Below, one piece after another: positions 27,246 through 36,861 of a stretch of 64,000 bases of DNA. Location of the stretch: the NCBI RefSeq assembly GCF_900169785.1, contig NZ_FWER01000004.1, positions 288,901-352,900 on the forward strand, written 5' to 3'. Made by a program: the position numbers and the translations under genes. Every line of letters begins with the position of its first letter. Positions within the stretch are counted from its first letter, which is position 1. Source of the stretch: Rhizobium sullae. GTDB lineage: Bacteria > Pseudomonadota > Alphaproteobacteria > Rhizobiales > Rhizobiaceae. The notes below the pieces were generated by a model. The model ran no database searches, was not told the origin of the DNA, and worked only from the letters and a program-made list of their open reading frames with translations.

Positions 27246-28942
27246 GCGCCCCCGTGCTTTCCGTCCGCGACCTGACCATCAGGGGCCATCTCGACACCGG
27301 TACACGCACCCTAATAGACGCCGTGTCGCTTGATCTCGGCAAGGACGAAATCCTCGGTCTCGTCGGCGAAAGCGGTTCGGGTAAAAGCCTTTTCTGCCGT
27401 TCGCTAGTGCGGCTGCTGCCGTCGTCGCTTCTCAGGATCGAAGGCGGGTCTGTTCTCCTCGAAGGCCGCGATCTGACGAAGGTCAGCGACGCCGAGATGC
27501 TGGCCGTTCGCGGCAGCGAAATTGGGATGATCTTTCAGAACCCGACAAGCCATCTCGATCCGGTCATGCGGATAGGCGACCAGATCGCTGAAGGCATCCG
27601 CTATCATCATGGATTGAATGCGCGAGGCGCGCGCGCTGCCGCGACGGAAATTCTGAGCCAAGTCGGCTTTCCTGACCCGGCTCGGCAATATGATAGCTAT
27701 CCGCATGAATTTTCAGGCGGCATGCGCCAGCGTGCGATGATCGGTGTCGCGCTTTCATGTAATCCGAAAATCCTGATCGCCGACGAGCCGACTACGGCGC
27801 TGGATGTAACGATCCAGGCTCAAATCCTGAAACTGCTGATGGAAATACGCGACAAGCGTGGCCTCTCCATCATTCTCATTACCCACGATCTCGGCATCGT
27901 CGCCCAGACTTGTGACCGGATTGCCGTGCTTCGCGGCGGCAAGCTGCTCGAGGAGGGGCCGAAACGTGCGATCCTTTCCAAGCCTCAGCATCCCTACACG
28001 ACCAATCTGATCAATAGCCACCCGTCCATGCCCGACTCCGCTCCTGCCGAGGTAATTAAGGCGAGCGGCGTCACCAAACCTCTTCTCGAAGTCGACGACC
28101 TGAATGTATGCTTCAAAGTCGGCGGTAGCCTTTTCAAGGGAGGCGGCAAGAGCGTGAGTGCCGTCTCCGGTGTCAGCCTGCGGGTGATGCCTGGCGAAAC
28201 TGTCGGCATCGTCGGAGAGTCCGGCAGCGGCAAGAGTACGCTCGCACGGGCAGTTCTGGGACTCGCACCGATCTCCTCCGGACATGTGACGTTTGACGGC
28301 ATCGACATCGCACAGCAGAAGGCCTCCGGCCTTGCCAAACTGCGCCACGAGACAGCGATGGTTTTCCAGGATCCCTATAACGCGCTCAATCCTCGACTGA
28401 CGATTGGCAGCACGCTTGGCGAAGTGTTGAAGGTGCACGGCAAGATCGCGGCAGCGGACATTCCGGCACGGATCGGCGAATTGCTCGATCTCGTCGGACT
28501 GGAACGCGAATTCGCCAATCGCAAGCCGCGCAGCATGAGCGGCGGCCAGTGCCAGCGCGCGGGAATCGCGCGGGCGCTCGCAGTCGACCCGAAGCTCATC
28601 ATCGCCGACGAGTGCGTGGCGGCTCTCGACGTCACCATCCAGGCACAGATCATCGATCTTTTCCGCGAACTCAAGGAAAAGATGAAGTTGACGCTGATCT
28701 TTATCGCTCACGACCTCGCCATCGTGCGCAATCTCTGCGAGCGCGTCGTCGTCATGTATCAGGGGGAGATCGTGGAGGAAGGATCCTCCGAGGAGGTCTT
28801 CGCGCGGCCGAAGCATGCCTATACCGCAGCCCTGATTGCCGCCATTCCCGATATCGATCCGGACAAGCCGTTGCTGCGGGCCGGGATGCGCCACGACGAG
28901 CCGCAGTCCACACCGCTTCAGCCAGCCAAATGCATGCCATAA
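27242..28942 (+). CDS. fused peptide-type ABC transporter ATPase (DppD-DppF type)
   Basis: A 566-residue protein with two complete ATPase domains in one chain. Domain one (about 1-260) has [16 protein letters not shown] and [12 protein letters not shown]; domain two (about 275-550) has [16 protein letters not shown] and [12 protein letters not shown]. In the second Walker B region a Cys replaces the usual Pro after Asp-Glu. Each half ends in the oligopeptide-type C-terminal extension. I used the ATG at 27242 that overlaps the previous stop; a longer in-frame extension lies inside the permease gene. Fusion gives a fixed 1:1 ratio of the two ATPases. Confidence 0.92.
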   Translation: MSAPVLSVRDLTIRGHLDTGTRTLIDAVSLDLGKDEILGLVGESGSGKSLFCRSLVRLLPSSLLRIEGGSVLLEGRDLTKVSDAEMLAVRGSEIGMIFQNPTSHLDPVMRIGDQIAEGIRYHHGLNARGARAAATEILSQVGFPDPARQYDSYPHEFSGGMRQRAMIGVALSCNPKILIADEPTTALDVTIQAQILKLLMEIRDKRGLSIILITHDLGIVAQTCDRIAVLRGGKLLEEGPKRAILSKPQHPYTTNLINSHPSMPDSAPAEVIKASGVTKPLLEVDDLNVCFKVGGSLFKGGGKSVSAVSGVSLRVMPGETVGIVGESGSGKSTLARAVLGLAPISSGHVTFDGIDIAQQKASGLAKLRHETAMVFQDPYNALNPRLTIGSTLGEVLKVHGKIAAADIPARIGELLDLVGLEREFANRKPRSMSGGQCQRAGIARALAVDPKLIIADECVAALDVTIQAQIIDLFRELKEKMKLTLIFIAHDLAIVRNLCERVVVMYQGEIVEEGSSEEVFARPKHAYTAALIAAIPDIDPDKPLLRAGMRHDEPQSTPLQPAKCMP

Positions 28943-28961
28943 CAACGAAGGGAACAAACGC

Positions 28962-30476
28962 ATGACAAACAAATGGAAGATAGTCGGGCTAGCAGCCATC
29001 GTGGCTGGCCTCACGCTAAGTGCAAGCTATGCCGACGCAGCCGGGGTTCTAACCATCGGGCGTCGCGAAGACTCGACGACTTTTGATCCGATCAAGACGG
29101 CCCAGAACATCGACAACTGGGTCTTCTCGAATGTCTATGACGTGCTGATACGTGTCGACAAGACGGGAACCAAGCTGGAGCCTGGCCTTGCCGAAAGCTG
29201 GACCGTTTCCGACGACGGCCTCACCTATACGTTTAAGATCCGCGATGCCAAATTCTCCGATGGTTCACCGCTGACGGCCGGGGATGCCGCCTATAGCCTG
29301 CTGCGCATTCGCGATGATGAGACATCGCTCTGGAGCGACTCCTACAAGGTCGTCGACACGGCTGTCGCAACCGACGACCGCACGCTGACCGTCAAGCTCA
29401 AGAACCTTTCCGTACCATTTCTTTCGACGTTGGCACTTCCGAACGCCTCGGTGATCTCGAAGAAAGGCATGGAAGAAATGGGCTCCGATGCTTACGGTGA
29501 AAAGCCAATCGCATCCGGTGCCTTCGTGGTTGACGAGTGGCGCCGCGGCGACCGTATCATCCTGAAGAAAAACCCCTATTTCTGGCAGGCGGATCGAGTG
29601 AAGCTCGATGGCGTCGAATGGATCTCCGTGCCGGACGACAACACGCGCATGCTGAATGTCCAGGCCGGCCAGCTCGACGCCGCGATCTTCGTGCCCTTCT
29701 CCCGTGTCGAAGAACTCAAGAAGGACCCGAACCTTACCGTCACTATCGATGCCTCGACCCGCGAGGACCATCTGCTGATCAATCATGCGCACGGCGCACT
29801 CGCCAAGAAGGAAGTCCGCCAGGCACTCGATATGGCGATCGACAAGAAGGCGATCGTCGACGCCGTGACCTTCGGCCAGGGAACCCTCGCCAATTCTTAT
29901 GTCCCGAAGGGCGCCCTCTATTATTACGCAGACAACATGCAGCGCTCTTATGATCCGGAAAAGGCCAAGGAGATGCTGGCGGCAGCCGGCGCATCAGGCT
30001 TAACGCTGAACTATCTGATCCGCGCGGGCGACGAAGTTGACGAACAGACCGCCGTTCTGGTCCAGCAGCAGCTTCAGAAGGCCGGTATTATCGCCAACCT
30101 GCAGAAAGTCGATCCAAGCCAGGAATGGGATATGACGGTCGCCGGCGATTACGACATCTCGGTCAACTACTGGACGAACGACATTCTCGATCCGGACCAG
30201 AAGACGACCTTCGTGCTCGGGCACGACTCCAACAACAACTACTTGACCAACTACAAGAACGAAAAGGTGAAGGAACTGGTAGCCGCGGCCCGTCTGGAGA
30301 TCGATCCAAAGAAGCGCGAGCAGATGTATGTCGATCTTCAAAAGATGGCGAAGGATGACGTCAACTGGATCGACCTTTACTACAGCCCGTACATCAACGT
30401 CTCCCGCAAGCACATTGAGAACTTCTACCAGAACCCGCTTGGCCGTTTCTTCCTGGAAGATACGGTTAAGAACTGA
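28962..30476 (+). CDS. peptide-type ABC transporter substrate-binding protein
   Basis: A 504-residue extracellular solute-binding family 5 protein, with a Sec signal peptide (MTNKWKIVGLAAIVAGLTLS, mature part from about residue 27). The opening TIGRREDSTTFDPIKTAQN and LAESWTVSDDGLTYTFKIRD are standard for the family. A ribosome site GAAGGGAA precedes the ATG at 28962. It closes the peptidase-permease-permease-ATPase-binding protein operon. In the known plant-responsive LuxR loci a linked binding protein is proposed to import the host signal, so it may bind that compound rather than ordinary peptides. Confidence 0.9.
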   Translation: MTNKWKIVGLAAIVAGLTLSASYADAAGVLTIGRREDSTTFDPIKTAQNIDNWVFSNVYDVLIRVDKTGTKLEPGLAESWTVSDDGLTYTFKIRDAKFSDGSPLTAGDAAYSLLRIRDDETSLWSDSYKVVDTAVATDDRTLTVKLKNLSVPFLSTLALPNASVISKKGMEEMGSDAYGEKPIASGAFVVDEWRRGDRIILKKNPYFWQADRVKLDGVEWISVPDDNTRMLNVQAGQLDAAIFVPFSRVEELKKDPNLTVTIDASTREDHLLINHAHGALAKKEVRQALDMAIDKKAIVDAVTFGQGTLANSYVPKGALYYYADNMQRSYDPEKAKEMLAAAGASGLTLNYLIRAGDEVDEQTAVLVQQQLQKAGIIANLQKVDPSQEWDMTVAGDYDISVNYWTNDILDPDQKTTFVLGHDSNNNYLTNYKNEKVKELVAAARLEIDPKKREQMYVDLQKMAKDDVNWIDLYYSPYINVSRKHIENFYQNPLGRFFLEDTVKN

Positions 30477-30496
30477 TCGATTGCTGCAATTTAAAA

Positions 30497-30522
30497 CGCC
30501 GCCACTCCACTGGATGGCGGCG
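30497..30522 (-). terminator. intrinsic terminator of the fusion-oxidoreductase operon
   Basis: CGCCGCC at 30497-30503 pairs with GGCGGCG at 30516-30522, with further TCC/GGA pairing inside. On the minus strand the stem is followed by TTTTAAATT, so it is a convincing Rho-independent terminator for the leftward operon ending at 30580. It may also slow transcripts from the rightward binding-protein gene. Confidence 0.7.
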
Positions 30523-30579
30523 CCCAATTCGTCGGGAAGTCGCGGCGCAGAGATTACCTCCCCGCGCTTTTCTCGTTCG

Positions 30580-32583
30580 TCAGCCCTCCAGCCACTTCAC
30601 CTGCTCGGGCGTAAGCTTGATGTCGAGTGCTGAAAGGCTGTCTTCCAGCTCGGCGATTGTGCGCGGGCCGATCAGCGGAATGACAGGGAACGGCTGGGCG
30701 ATGACATAGGCGAGAGCGATATGGATCGGGTTGCGCCCGAGCTCCTTCCCAAGTTCAATCGCGCGGTCACGGCGCCCGAAGTTGCGCTCGGAATACCAGC
30801 AGCGGACGATTTCCTCGTCGTCATGCTTGTCGCGTCCCGCCCGGTCGGTAAAGAAGCCGCGGCCCTGGCTCGACCATGCGAAGTTCGGAATCTGCTTGTC
30901 GTTCAGCCACTTCTTCCAATCATCGTCCGAAGCTGCGACGCATCCGGCCCAGATCGGATCGAGCATTTCAGCGAGCGAGAAGTTGTTGGAAAGAGCAGCA
31001 GGCGCTTTCTTGCCGTTCTTTGCCGCATAGGCCATCGCCTCGTCCATGCGCTCGCGCGTCCAGTTCGAGCCGCCGAAAATCCCGCGGATGCGGCCGCGGT
31101 TGACTTCCGCATCCATGGCATCGACGAACTCGCCAACCGGAACGCCGGTATTGTCGCGATGCATGAAGTAAATATCGACGTAGTCCGTCTTCAGCCTGTC
31201 GAGCGACTGATCGAGTTGCGTGGCGATCATGTCCGGATAGCAGAGCGGCGAATGCACACCCTTGCCGATCAGCACGATCTCCTCGCGCGGAATGTTGCGG
31301 CTCGTGTGCCAATCGCCGAAGATGCTCTCCGTCTTGCCGCCACCGTAGACATAAGCCGTGTCGAAGATGTTGCCGCCCGCCTCGTAGAAGCCATCGAGCG
31401 TCAGCGAGGCGGCTGCAAAACTCGGGAAGAACTCGAATCCGAGCGTCACGACGGAGGCGGGCTTGGAAATGCCTGGTATCTGACGCTGTGGAATGCTGTC
31501 GCCTCGCCGGACTGTCCCACCCGCAATATTCGCGGTGCGTTTTGATGCCTTTTCGACCCCATATTCAAGGCCGACCGAGGCACGCCATTGGTCGAGAACG
31601 CGGAGGTTGCCGACGGAATCGGTCCAACTCATGCCCGGCGAAGTGAATTCCTTCTCGCCGGCGCGGATTGCATCTCCAGCCGCGTCGACTTCAAAGGAAT
31701 AGAGCCAGCGGTCTTCCTTCACCTCGACCGCTTGTTGTTCATTGCCCTTGAATATCTCGATCTTGCCGACGCCGCCCTTGTGACCTGAGGCAAACCAGAA
31801 ATCCTTGACCTCGATACGGCCTTCGGAGCCGATGATACGCAGCGTATTGTCCTGCTGCGCCATGATCGAGCAGGAGACTTCGGCGATGATGCCGTTCGGA
31901 AATTTCAGAACGGCGGAGGCCCATTCGTCGATGCCCGACTGGCCGAGGTGCGCCACGCCGGAAACTTTCTGCGGCTCGAGGAAAGGCTTGTCTTCAACCG
32001 CTCCGGCGATCAGCCGCGCCATCGAAACCGGATAGCCGCCGACATCCAGAATGCCGCCGCCCGCCTTGTCATTGGCGAAGAGCCGATGCTCTGGCTTGAA
32101 GCTGCCCATGTTGAAGCCGAAACTTGAGCGGATGATCCGCACCGTGCCGATCACACCGCTTTTCACCAATTCGACGATCTTCGCCGTCTGGGGATGCACG
32201 CGGTACATGAAGCCCTCGCCGGCAAAGACGCCGGCCTTCTTCGCTTCATAGTAGATCGCATCCGCATCGAAGGCCGAAAGCGCGATCGGCTTTTCCACCA
32301 GCACGTGCTTGCCAGCGCGGATTGCCTTGATCGCCCATTCGGCATGGCCGGTGTGCGGCGTGGCGATATAGACGGCATCGATCTCCGGATCGGTCAGCAG
32401 CGCATCATAGCCTTTGACGATGCGGGCACCGGGAAAGCCGTCGCCGAGGCCCGGTTTTTCCGGATTGCGGCTCGCGATAGCCACCAATTTGCCGGTCCGC
32501 GAATGCGCGATGCCGTCTGCGAAGGTGCGGGCGATGGTGCCGGGACCGATGATGCCCCAGCGGATCGGTTGCTCTGAACTCAT
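30580..32583 (-). CDS. fused Gfo/Idh/MocA oxidoreductase - aldo/keto reductase
   Basis: A 667-residue two-enzyme fusion. Residues 1-345 form a Gfo/Idh/MocA dehydrogenase: Rossmann motif GIIGPGTIA near 10-18, and EKP at 97-99. Residues about 365-667 form an aldo/keto reductase with the tetrad Asp408 and Tyr413 (FDTAYVYG), Lys441 (GKGVH) and His475 (FMHRD). A Ser/Arg-rich linker of about 20 residues joins them. Both families use NAD(P)(H) on sugars, so the protein could carry out linked oxidation and reduction or epimerisation of a sugar. It is last in the operon with a CUT1 importer. The ATG at 32583 has AGAGGAA upstream. Substrate unknown. Confidence 0.9.
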   Translation of the reverse strand: MSSEQPIRWGIIGPGTIARTFADGIAHSRTGKLVAIASRNPEKPGLGDGFPGARIVKGYDALLTDPEIDAVYIATPHTGHAEWAIKAIRAGKHVLVEKPIALSAFDADAIYYEAKKAGVFAGEGFMYRVHPQTAKIVELVKSGVIGTVRIIRSSFGFNMGSFKPEHRLFANDKAGGGILDVGGYPVSMARLIAGAVEDKPFLEPQKVSGVAHLGQSGIDEWASAVLKFPNGIIAEVSCSIMAQQDNTLRIIGSEGRIEVKDFWFASGHKGGVGKIEIFKGNEQQAVEVKEDRWLYSFEVDAAGDAIRAGEKEFTSPGMSWTDSVGNLRVLDQWRASVGLEYGVEKASKRTANIAGGTVRRGDSIPQRQIPGISKPASVVTLGFEFFPSFAAASLTLDGFYEAGGNIFDTAYVYGGGKTESIFGDWHTSRNIPREEIVLIGKGVHSPLCYPDMIATQLDQSLDRLKTDYVDIYFMHRDNTGVPVGEFVDAMDAEVNRGRIRGIFGGSNWTRERMDEAMAYAAKNGKKAPAALSNNFSLAEMLDPIWAGCVAASDDDWKKWLNDKQIPNFAWSSQGRGFFTDRAGRDKHDDEEIVRCWYSERNFGRRDRAIELGKELGRNPIHIALAYVIAQPFPVIPLIGPRTIAELEDSLSALDIKLTPEQVKWLEG

Positions 32584-32625
32584 GGCTATTCCTCTTTCGT
32601 ATCTTCGTCTTGGGAGCGGATTTCG

Positions 32626-33711
32626 TCAGCGCAAGCGATTGCCTGCGCTGTCGAACAGGAAGGTGCGCTTTGCGGAAACTGCGACGGTAAGCGTGTCGCG
32701 ATCGGCGGCAGAGCGGGATTCCGGACGTTCGATGATGAGCGGCTGGCCGCCCGCAGCGGTCGCATAGACATAGCTGGTATTGCCCAGGTGCTCGGCAACG
32801 TCGACCGCGACGGTCAGGTCGGCATCGCCGCTGCCCTGGTCGGCAAAATGCTCGGGCCGCACGCCGAGGGTAACCTGCGCGCCCTTTTCGGCAACCGCCG
32901 AAACCGGCAGCGTCAGTCGGACATTCCTGTCCCCGGTCACGGCAACGGTTGCGTTCGAGGCGTCTCTTTCAACAACTTCCGCCGCCAGAAAATTCATCTT
33001 CGGCGAACCGACGAAACCGGCAACGAACTGGTTAGCAGGATCGTCGTAGAGGTCGAGCGGCGCACCGATCTGCTCGATCTTGCCGGCACGCAGCACGACG
33101 ATCTTGTCAGCAAGCGTCATCGCCTCCGTCTGGTCGTGGGTCACATAGATCATCGTCGTGCCGAGCTGCTTGTGCAGCCGCGAGATTTCCACCCTCATCT
33201 GCACGCGCAGTTCTGCGTCAAGGTTCGACAGCGGTTCGTCGAAGAGGAAGACCTCCGGCTCGCGAACAATAGCGCGCCCGATCGCAACACGCTGGCGCTG
33301 GCCGCCGGAGAGTTGCTTCGGACGGCGTTCCATCAATTCCTTGATCTGCAGGATCTCGGCGGCGTGGCGCACCCGTTTCTCGGTATCCGCCTTCGGGTTG
33401 CCATTCATACGCAGGCCGAAAGAGAGGTTATCCGCGACCGTCATATGCGGGTAGAGCGCATAGGACTGGAAGACCATGGCAATGCCGCGATCGGCAGGTT
33501 CGACATTGTTGACGACCCTACCACCGATCGTGATCTCGCCAGCTGAGATATCTTCAAGACCGGCGATCATCCGCAGCAGCGTTGATTTCCCGCAGCCTGA
33601 AGGGCCGACGAAGACGACGAACTCGCCGTCCTTCACGTCGAGATTGGCGCCGTGGATCACGTCGAAGACACCAAAGCGTTTGACAACATTCCTGAGTGAA
33701 AGCTCTGCCAT
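32626..33711 (-). CDS. sugar ABC transporter ATP-binding protein (UgpC/MalK type)
   Basis: A 361-residue CUT1 ATPase. Walker A is GPSGCGKST, the signature LSGGQRQR and Walker [15 protein letters not shown], with a TOBE-type C-terminus. GGGGAGG precedes the ATG. It lies between the two permeases and the fused oxidoreductase in a leftward operon. Confidence 0.92.
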   Translation of the reverse strand: MAELSLRNVVKRFGVFDVIHGANLDVKDGEFVVFVGPSGCGKSTLLRMIAGLEDISAGEITIGGRVVNNVEPADRGIAMVFQSYALYPHMTVADNLSFGLRMNGNPKADTEKRVRHAAEILQIKELMERRPKQLSGGQRQRVAIGRAIVREPEVFLFDEPLSNLDAELRVQMRVEISRLHKQLGTTMIYVTHDQTEAMTLADKIVVLRAGKIEQIGAPLDLYDDPANQFVAGFVGSPKMNFLAAEVVERDASNATVAVTGDRNVRLTLPVSAVAEKGAQVTLGVRPEHFADQGSGDADLTVAVDVAEHLGNTSYVYATAAGGQPLIIERPESRSAADRDTLTVAVSAKRTFLFDSAGNRLR

Positions 33712-33724
33712 TCGGCCTCCCCTG

Positions 33725-34567
33725 TTATTTGATTGCGCCGGCCGCGATGCCGGCGATGAAATGACGCTGTAACAGCACGAAAACGACGAGGATCGGTGCG
33801 GTCAGCAGCATCGCGCCCGCCATGATGCCGCCCCAGGAAACCTTGGTGAGGCCGATCAGCGTTCCGAGCGCCACCGGCGCTGTCATCATGCCCGGCCGGG
33901 AGTTGATGAGCAGCGGCCAGAGATAATTGTTCCACGAGTGGAGGAAGAGAATGATCGACAGCGCCGCCATCGTCGGCCGGGCAAGCGGCAAGGCGATGCG
34001 CAGGAATATCTGCCATTCTTTGACGCCCTCGACGCGGGCGGCGTCGAAAAGCTCGTTCGGCATCATCGAGAAGGACTGGCGCATGAAGAGCACGCCCAGC
34101 GAATTGAAGAGAGGCGGGACGATGAGTGCCACCCAGGTGTTCGCCAGCTTGAATTCGCGCGCCACCATGATGAATTGCGGGATCACGACAACGGCGAAAG
34201 GCAAGGTGATCGTGCCAAGAATGATGGCTGTGACCACGGAGCGGCCGATGAACCTATAGCGCGCAAGCGCCCAGCCGGCCATCGATGTCAGCATCACCGA
34301 CAGGATGGTATAGATGATCGCGACGGTGATCGAGATGAACATCGCCCTCAGAAAATTTGTATCGGCCTGCAGGTTCCTGAAATTCTCGACAAAGTTTGTT
34401 GACGGCCACAGCACGATGTCCGGGCTGAAGATGCCGTTGTCGGGCATGGTCGAGAAGACGAACATCATCCAGAGTGGAAAGAGCCAGATGACGGCAAGCG
34501 GCGTCAGAGCGGCATGCAGCGCGATCTTGCGTATCAAGAGAGATTGCGACTTGGACCTCGACCTCAT
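33725..34567 (-). CDS. carbohydrate ABC transporter permease (MalG type)
   Basis: A 280-residue CUT1 permease with six membrane segments and EAA loop [22 protein letters not shown]. The ATG at 34567 overlaps the upstream permease by four bases and has GGGAG upstream; a seven-codon in-frame extension is not supported. Confidence 0.9.
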   Translation of the reverse strand: MRSRSKSQSLLIRKIALHAALTPLAVIWLFPLWMMFVFSTMPDNGIFSPDIVLWPSTNFVENFRNLQADTNFLRAMFISITVAIIYTILSVMLTSMAGWALARYRFIGRSVVTAIILGTITLPFAVVVIPQFIMVAREFKLANTWVALIVPPLFNSLGVLFMRQSFSMMPNELFDAARVEGVKEWQIFLRIALPLARPTMAALSIILFLHSWNNYLWPLLINSRPGMMTAPVALGTLIGLTKVSWGGIMAGAMLLTAPILVVFVLLQRHFIAGIAAGAIK

Positions 34568-35424
34568 TTTGGCTCCCTCCCGACCCACAGATTAAACAGC
34601 GAAATTGCAATCGCCAGCGCGGCTATCGTGTAGGCGATCGCCGATGCGTATCCGAAATTCAGTGATGTGAAGCCCTGCCGGTAAAGAAGCAGGCCGAGCG
34701 TTTCCGTGCCGCCGCCCGGGCCACCGCGATTCGTGATGAGGAACGGTTCGGTGAAAAGCTGCATCGTGCCGATCACCGACAGCACCACGCAAAAGAGGAT
34801 GATCGGCTTCAGGAGCGGCAGGGTGATGTGGAAGAACTGCTGTACCTTGCTGACGCGATCGAGCGTCGCGGCCTCGTAGACATCGTCAGGGATCGACTGC
34901 AGGCCGGCCAAAATGATGATCGCGTTGTAGCCCGCCCAGCGCCAGGTGACAGCGATAATGACGAGGGCCATTGCCGCATTCGCATTGTCAAACCAGGAAA
35001 CCGGAGCAATGCCGACCGAACCGATCAGCTTGTTGACGATACCGAAATCGATGCTGAACATCAGCCGGAAGACGGCGGCATAGGCGACCTCGCCGACGAC
35101 GACGGGCGCAAAGAAGGCGAAGCGGAAAAGAGGCCGCGCTTTCAGCAGCGGCGAATTCAAAAGTACCGCCATGACGGTTGCAAGCGCAATCATCACCGGC
35201 ACCTGGATGACCAGGATGATCAGCGTATTGTAGAGCGCATTATAGAAAGCCGGATCGCCGAAGAGGCGTCCCCAATTGGCCTGAAAGCTGTATTTCCAGG
35301 GATTGATGCGGGTGTTCTGGAACGAGATCAGGAACGAATTGATAATCGGCCAAAGCCAGAAGGTGGCGAAGACCAGAAGATAGGGCGCAAGGAACAGATA
35401 GGCGCTCCGGGTCCTGAATGGCAT
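34564..35424 (-). CDS. carbohydrate ABC transporter permease (MalF type)
   Basis: A 286-residue CUT1 permease. The first membrane segment is near residues 8-28 and the EAA loop reads VYEAATLDRVSKVQQFFHITLP, with Arg-Val where most relatives have Gly-Ala. AGGAGGATATAA precedes the ATG. It is separated from the binding-protein gene by 76 bases containing a hairpin. Confidence 0.9.
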   Translation of the reverse strand: MPFRTRSAYLFLAPYLLVFATFWLWPIINSFLISFQNTRINPWKYSFQANWGRLFGDPAFYNALYNTLIILVIQVPVMIALATVMAVLLNSPLLKARPLFRFAFFAPVVVGEVAYAAVFRLMFSIDFGIVNKLIGSVGIAPVSWFDNANAAMALVIIAVTWRWAGYNAIIILAGLQSIPDDVYEAATLDRVSKVQQFFHITLPLLKPIILFCVVLSVIGTMQLFTEPFLITNRGGPGGGTETLGLLLYRQGFTSLNFGYASAIAYTIAALAIAISLFNLWVGREPK

Positions 35425-35468
35425 TTATATCCTCCTCACAAGCGAAACGAGCCACCTTGAAGGTGAAC

Positions 35469-35493
35469 GCCGGGCGCGCATCAGGCGCCCGGC
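35469..35493 (-). other. hairpin between binding-protein and permease genes
   Basis: GCCGGGCGC at 35469-35477 pairs perfectly with GCGCCCGGC at 35485-35493 around a seven-base loop. It occupies the same place as the hairpin at 9037-9062 in the other leftward sugar operon, but lacks a T-run, so it is more likely a 3' RNA stabiliser for the binding-protein message. Confidence 0.6.
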
Positions 35494-35500
35494 CGGTTGC

Positions 35501-36775
35501 TCATTCTGCGATCGGAAGGCCAGTCGCCGAGGCGATCTGGTTGGCCGCGTCGTCAAGGGCCGCTTTGGCGTCCGGATAGCCGCCGGCGAAATACTTCGTC
35601 TGCGCCGCCTTGTAGATCGCATCCGCATCGCTCTGGAACGCCGTCCCGCGGCTCGGTACGATCTTCGGCAGCGTCGAAAGGATGTCCGCCCAGACCTTCT
35701 GCCCGCCCCAGTAAGGCAGCGGCTCGTTGACAAAAGGATCCTGTACGGCTGACAACAGCGAAGGGACGAGGCCGAAGGACTTCAGCATCGTGACCTGGCC
35801 TTCATTGGTAGCCAGCGCATAGTTCAGATAGGCCCAGGCCGCTTCCTTGTTTTCGGAATTGGCGTTGATGGCCAGCGACGAACCGCCGAGATTGGCGGCA
35901 TGCGGGCCGTCAGCCGTGAGGCTAGGCATCATGTAGATGCCCCATTTGCCGGAAAGATCCGGCGAGCCGGAGCGTATCGTGCCTTCGTACCAGCCGCCAT
36001 ACATCTGGCTTGCGACCTTGCCCGCGGTATTGGCCTGGATTTTCTGGTCCCAGATGGCGGCCGTCAGCGTTCCGGCGTCCTTCATCTGCTTGACCTTTTC
36101 GAGGCTCGCGACGCAGGCCGGCTTGTTGATGGTGATCGTTTGGCCGTCGGTAGCGAAATAGCCGCAGCCCTGCTCGTTGGCGATCATCCGGAACCATTCG
36201 CTGTCGCCGTTGAAATCGGCCTGCGCCATGACGACGCCGGGATTGGCTTCGGAAATCTTCTTGCCGGCAGCGATAAAATCGTCCCAGTTCTTGATCGTCG
36301 CCGGATCGACGCCGGCCTTTTCATAGAAGTCACGGCGGTAGAAGACGGCAACCGGACCGGAATCCCACGGCATCGCATAGGCGGCATCACCGACCTCTAG
36401 CTCGGTGCGCTTGAAGTCAGGAAATTTCGCTTGGATTTCCGCCGTATAACCGAGTTCGTTCAGATTGGCGAAGCAGTCCGGGAAGCGGTTCCAGAAGATT
36501 TCCGCCTCAAAATTCTCGATCGTCACGATGTCCGGCAGACCGTCGCCGCCGGCGGCGCAACCGGCAAGTGTCTTATCGAAGACTTGGCTGTTCCCGAGGT
36601 CTTCCACCGTGACCTTGATATCTGGATATTGCTTGTTGAAGCCTTCGAGCGTGGATTTCAGCGCCGATGCTGCGACGTTCCAGCTCCAGATGGTGAGATT
36701 GCCCGACTGCGCGAATGCGGAACCGGAAGCCAGCAGCGCGACCGCAGCGGTCGCACCGATAAGTTTGAAGCGCAT
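35501..36775 (-). CDS. sugar ABC transporter substrate-binding protein
   Basis: A 424-residue solute-binding family 1 protein with a Sec signal peptide (MRFKLIGATAAVALLASGSAFA, cleavage near 22). The mature protein opens with NLTIWSWNVAASALK, typical of sugar-binding members. GGGAGGAT precedes the ATG. It heads the operon of binding protein, two permeases, ATPase and fused oxidoreductase, and is divergent from an AraC regulator 86 bases away that likely controls it. Confidence 0.91.
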   Translation of the reverse strand: MRFKLIGATAAVALLASGSAFAQSGNLTIWSWNVAASALKSTLEGFNKQYPDIKVTVEDLGNSQVFDKTLAGCAAGGDGLPDIVTIENFEAEIFWNRFPDCFANLNELGYTAEIQAKFPDFKRTELEVGDAAYAMPWDSGPVAVFYRRDFYEKAGVDPATIKNWDDFIAAGKKISEANPGVVMAQADFNGDSEWFRMIANEQGCGYFATDGQTITINKPACVASLEKVKQMKDAGTLTAAIWDQKIQANTAGKVASQMYGGWYEGTIRSGSPDLSGKWGIYMMPSLTADGPHAANLGGSSLAINANSENKEAAWAYLNYALATNEGQVTMLKSFGLVPSLLSAVQDPFVNEPLPYWGGQKVWADILSTLPKIVPSRGTAFQSDADAIYKAAQTKYFAGGYPDAKAALDDAANQIASATGLPIAE

Positions 36776-36861
36776 TGAAAATCCTCCCTTTTCAATTGCC
36801 GTCCTTTAGCGAACGTGGCTAAGTTATATGCAAGGGAGCCCCTGTCTCCTAAAAAGGGAAT

